NCBI GenBank assembly: GCA_003049465.1
Contig: PYSS01000027.1
Location: forward strand, 177,842-241,841
DNA length: 64,000 nucleotides
Source of the DNA: Magnaporthiopsis rhizophila
Lineage: Eukaryota > Ascomycota > Sordariomycetes > Magnaporthales > Magnaporthaceae
Reading direction: 5' to 3'
Part shown: piece after piece, positions 62,223 through 64,000 of the stretch
Position numbering within the stretch: the stretch's first letter is position 1
Layout: the number at the start of each line of letters is the position of its first letter
Position numbers and translations under genes: made by a program
The notes under the pieces: generated by a model
What the model saw: the letters and a program-made list of their open reading frames with translations, nothing else
What the model was told of the DNA's origin: nothing
The model's database searches: none

Positions 62223-64000
62223 TCAAAGCGTCGCCTTCATCTTTTCCTTGTGCGCCATGAACTCGCGGACGCGGCGGTGATGCTCGTTGCTGTAAGCAGT
62301 CCACTTCTCGTGAACCTGCTTGTCTTCTTCCAGCCAGGCGTAGTACTCCTGCATACCCTGGTCGCTGGTCACCGCCCTGTAGTGTTGTCGTCATTGTCAG
62401 TCTTGGTTGCCCACCAGATCTTTGCACTCTCGGATCATGGGAGAACCACTTACGACCAGCCCCGCTGCTTGAGCTTCTTGGCATTGCTCTGGCGCGCGAT
62501 CATGTGGTCGAGGAACTTGGCGTCGACCACATCCCACTCGCGAAGGTACGCCTCGAACTCGGCCACGTACTTGTCCCACGCCGACATGTTCGGCGTCATG
62601 GACGGGATGCCGAACGCCGTTGGCGGCCGCGGCGGCACAGGTGCCCTTGGGAAGTTGACCTTCCCCGAAGGCCTGGCGTGGGGCCGGTCGAGGGGCGGCG
62701 TGGCTGCCGCCTGGCTCTCGAACGGCAGCGTCGTCTTGAGGTCGTCAAACGACCCCAGGCCCGTGGGTCGCTGCGCGAGGGGCTCGACGTTCTTGAAGTC
62801 GGCGAAGCTGGCGCCCAGATCGTCCGTGTCCTCGGACCCGGCAGCATTGCTAGTGTTGAACCGGGTCTGCTCGCTGACCGGGATCTTGGGCGGCACAGGC
62901 GGCACGGCAGAAGGGCCACCGCCCATGTTGAGGCCGAGTCCAACGCCCGGCGGAGCTCCGGCAAAGCCGTTGGCGTCACCCGCCCTCCACTCGGGACGCG
63001 ACGGCTCGAGCGGCACACCGCGGACGCCGTTGGTCTGAGGCATCGGCGCAGCATCTCCCATGGGCGTGTCAATGTCCATAGCATTGTCGCTGTCCGCCCC
63101 GCCACCGTTGAGAGGCGCTCCTGCCGACTTTTCTTCACCGCTGGTCGTTTCATCGTCGTCCATCAGGCCAGCAGATCCTCCCTTGGTCACGTGGACCTTG
63201 GGCCTCCTCTTGCTTGGGCGGTTGGTACGTGTGGGCGATGTTGCGCTACGAGGCGGCTGGACTGGCACAAAGTGCTCTGAACCAATCTTCTCTCTCCACT
63301 GGTCGGCATCAAACCCATGTTGATCTTTCTGCGGCTGTTGCTGAGCGTCGGCCGGTCCGATGGGAGTGTCGGTGTCCGAGCTCGTGAAACCTTGTGCAGC
63401 CATACCGGCAGCAGCAGCAGCAGCAGCTGCCGCCGCCGCCGTCGCCGCCGCCCCGGCGACTATTCCTGGGTCTCGCGAGGGCCGGCTGGTCTTGGGGGGT
63501 GACCGCCTGCCGCGGGTTCCAGACTGCGATTGCGACCGCACTGGGCCCGAGCCGTTCTCATCGCCGCCAGCGTTGAACTGCCAGTTAGCATTCGCGTGCT
63601 CGTCAGCAACAAACCTAGTGTTGATGTTATCTGCACTGTTCCTCATGAACCGGCTCTCGTTCGCGTTTGGGGCGAGGGATTCGGCGCTTCGGTGTCCTGG
63701 CGCCGGATAGCTGGTGTGGTCAACCTTGTCAGTCATCTTGTGCTGCTGTCGCTTCTGCTGATGCTGCTGTTGATGCTGCTGACGCTGCTGCCCTTGCTGC
63801 TGCGTCTCTTCAGCGTTCTCCGGGGCCCTCTTGATGATGTCGCGGAGCAGGTCATATTGCATCTTCTCGAAGTTGTTTAGAGTCGTATGCTGTCGCCCGA
63901 AGGGCTGTTCCGAGGGACTTCCACTCGAAACGCGTTTGCTGCTGCCGGGGTCGACTTCTCCCACGCCGGCGCGCTTCTTCTCGTTGCCTGGGTAGTGCCG
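62223..64000 (-). CDS. 5'-truncated fungal protein of unknown function
   Basis: The frame is open from the right edge down to 62454. One intron (62453–62377, donor GTAAGT) then leads to the last exon, 62376–62223. About 566 residues are visible, and no start codon lies in the window, so the N-terminus is missing. Visible parts in order: a Gln/His/Arg tract (near 63725–63800), a long disordered Pro/Ser/Asp-rich middle with an Ala run (coded near 63410–63455) and a basic NLS-like patch (RPSKRRPK), then a Trp-rich helical C-terminus. That C-terminus contains NMSAWDKYVAEFEAYLREWD, and the spliced final segment is AVTSDQGMQEYYAWLEEDKQ followed by a Lys/His-rich helix to the stop. The ordered C-terminus looks conserved-fungal. 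I have a weak memory of similar tails on fungal J-domain proteins but see no J domain here. Confidence 0.7.

Overview
This window looks like nuclear DNA of a filamentous ascomycete (Pezizomycotina, most likely Sordariomycetes). The evidence is genes split by many short GT–AG introns with CTAAC-type branch sites, strongly GC-ending codons, and fungal-only families: group III G-alpha, Hog1 MAPK, a CTF1/Far zinc-cluster regulator, Mcd4, Avl9 and monopolin Csm1/Pcs1. I cannot name the species. Gene density is low: about 14 supported genes in 64 kb, with 1–6 kb gene-free gaps full of microsatellites and homopolymer runs.

Layout. At 1–334 is the 3' end of a membrane protein. At 1882–5945 a divergent pair holds pcs1 (monopolin, minus) and msp1 (mitochondrial AAA extractor, plus). 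At 7050–8521 is cystathionine beta-lyase, and at 9070–9480 a small unknown gene on the minus strand. The stretch 9.5–15.2 kb is gene-free and holds a 21-bp minisatellite followed by an uninterrupted GT tract of about 748 bp. At 15.2–19.5 kb a second divergent pair holds a SERINC/Tms1 protein and an MFS transporter. After a 5.4-kb gap come plus-strand genes separated by long spacers: group III G-alpha (24.9–26.4 kb), glycogen phosphorylase (29.9–33.2 kb), Hog1 MAPK (37.6–39.3 kb), Avl9 (41.8–44.4 kb), Mcd4 (46.0–49.5 kb), a CTF1/Far regulator (51.5–55.5 kb) and INCENP/Sli15 (56.4–60.9 kb). A 5'-truncated minus-strand gene runs off the right edge (62.2–64 kb).

How the genes relate. There is no operon-like or biosynthetic cluster. 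Several genes share pathways. G-alpha (cAMP/PKA), Hog1 and glycogen phosphorylase all bear on nutrient and stress control of storage carbohydrate. Pcs1 and INCENP both act at the centromere/kinetochore. Mcd4, Avl9 and SERINC act in membrane and secretory biology.

The clearest structure beyond the genes is repeat-derived: the very long GT tract, a solo LTR with a perfect 5-bp target duplication (44858–45045) in an AT-rich island, and a 215-bp MITE-like element with about 26-bp terminal inverted repeats flanked by TA (34581–34795). I found no convincing previously undescribed multi-gene system. Exon boundaries were set by hand from splice consensus, reading frame and remembered family sequences, so they need transcript confirmation.
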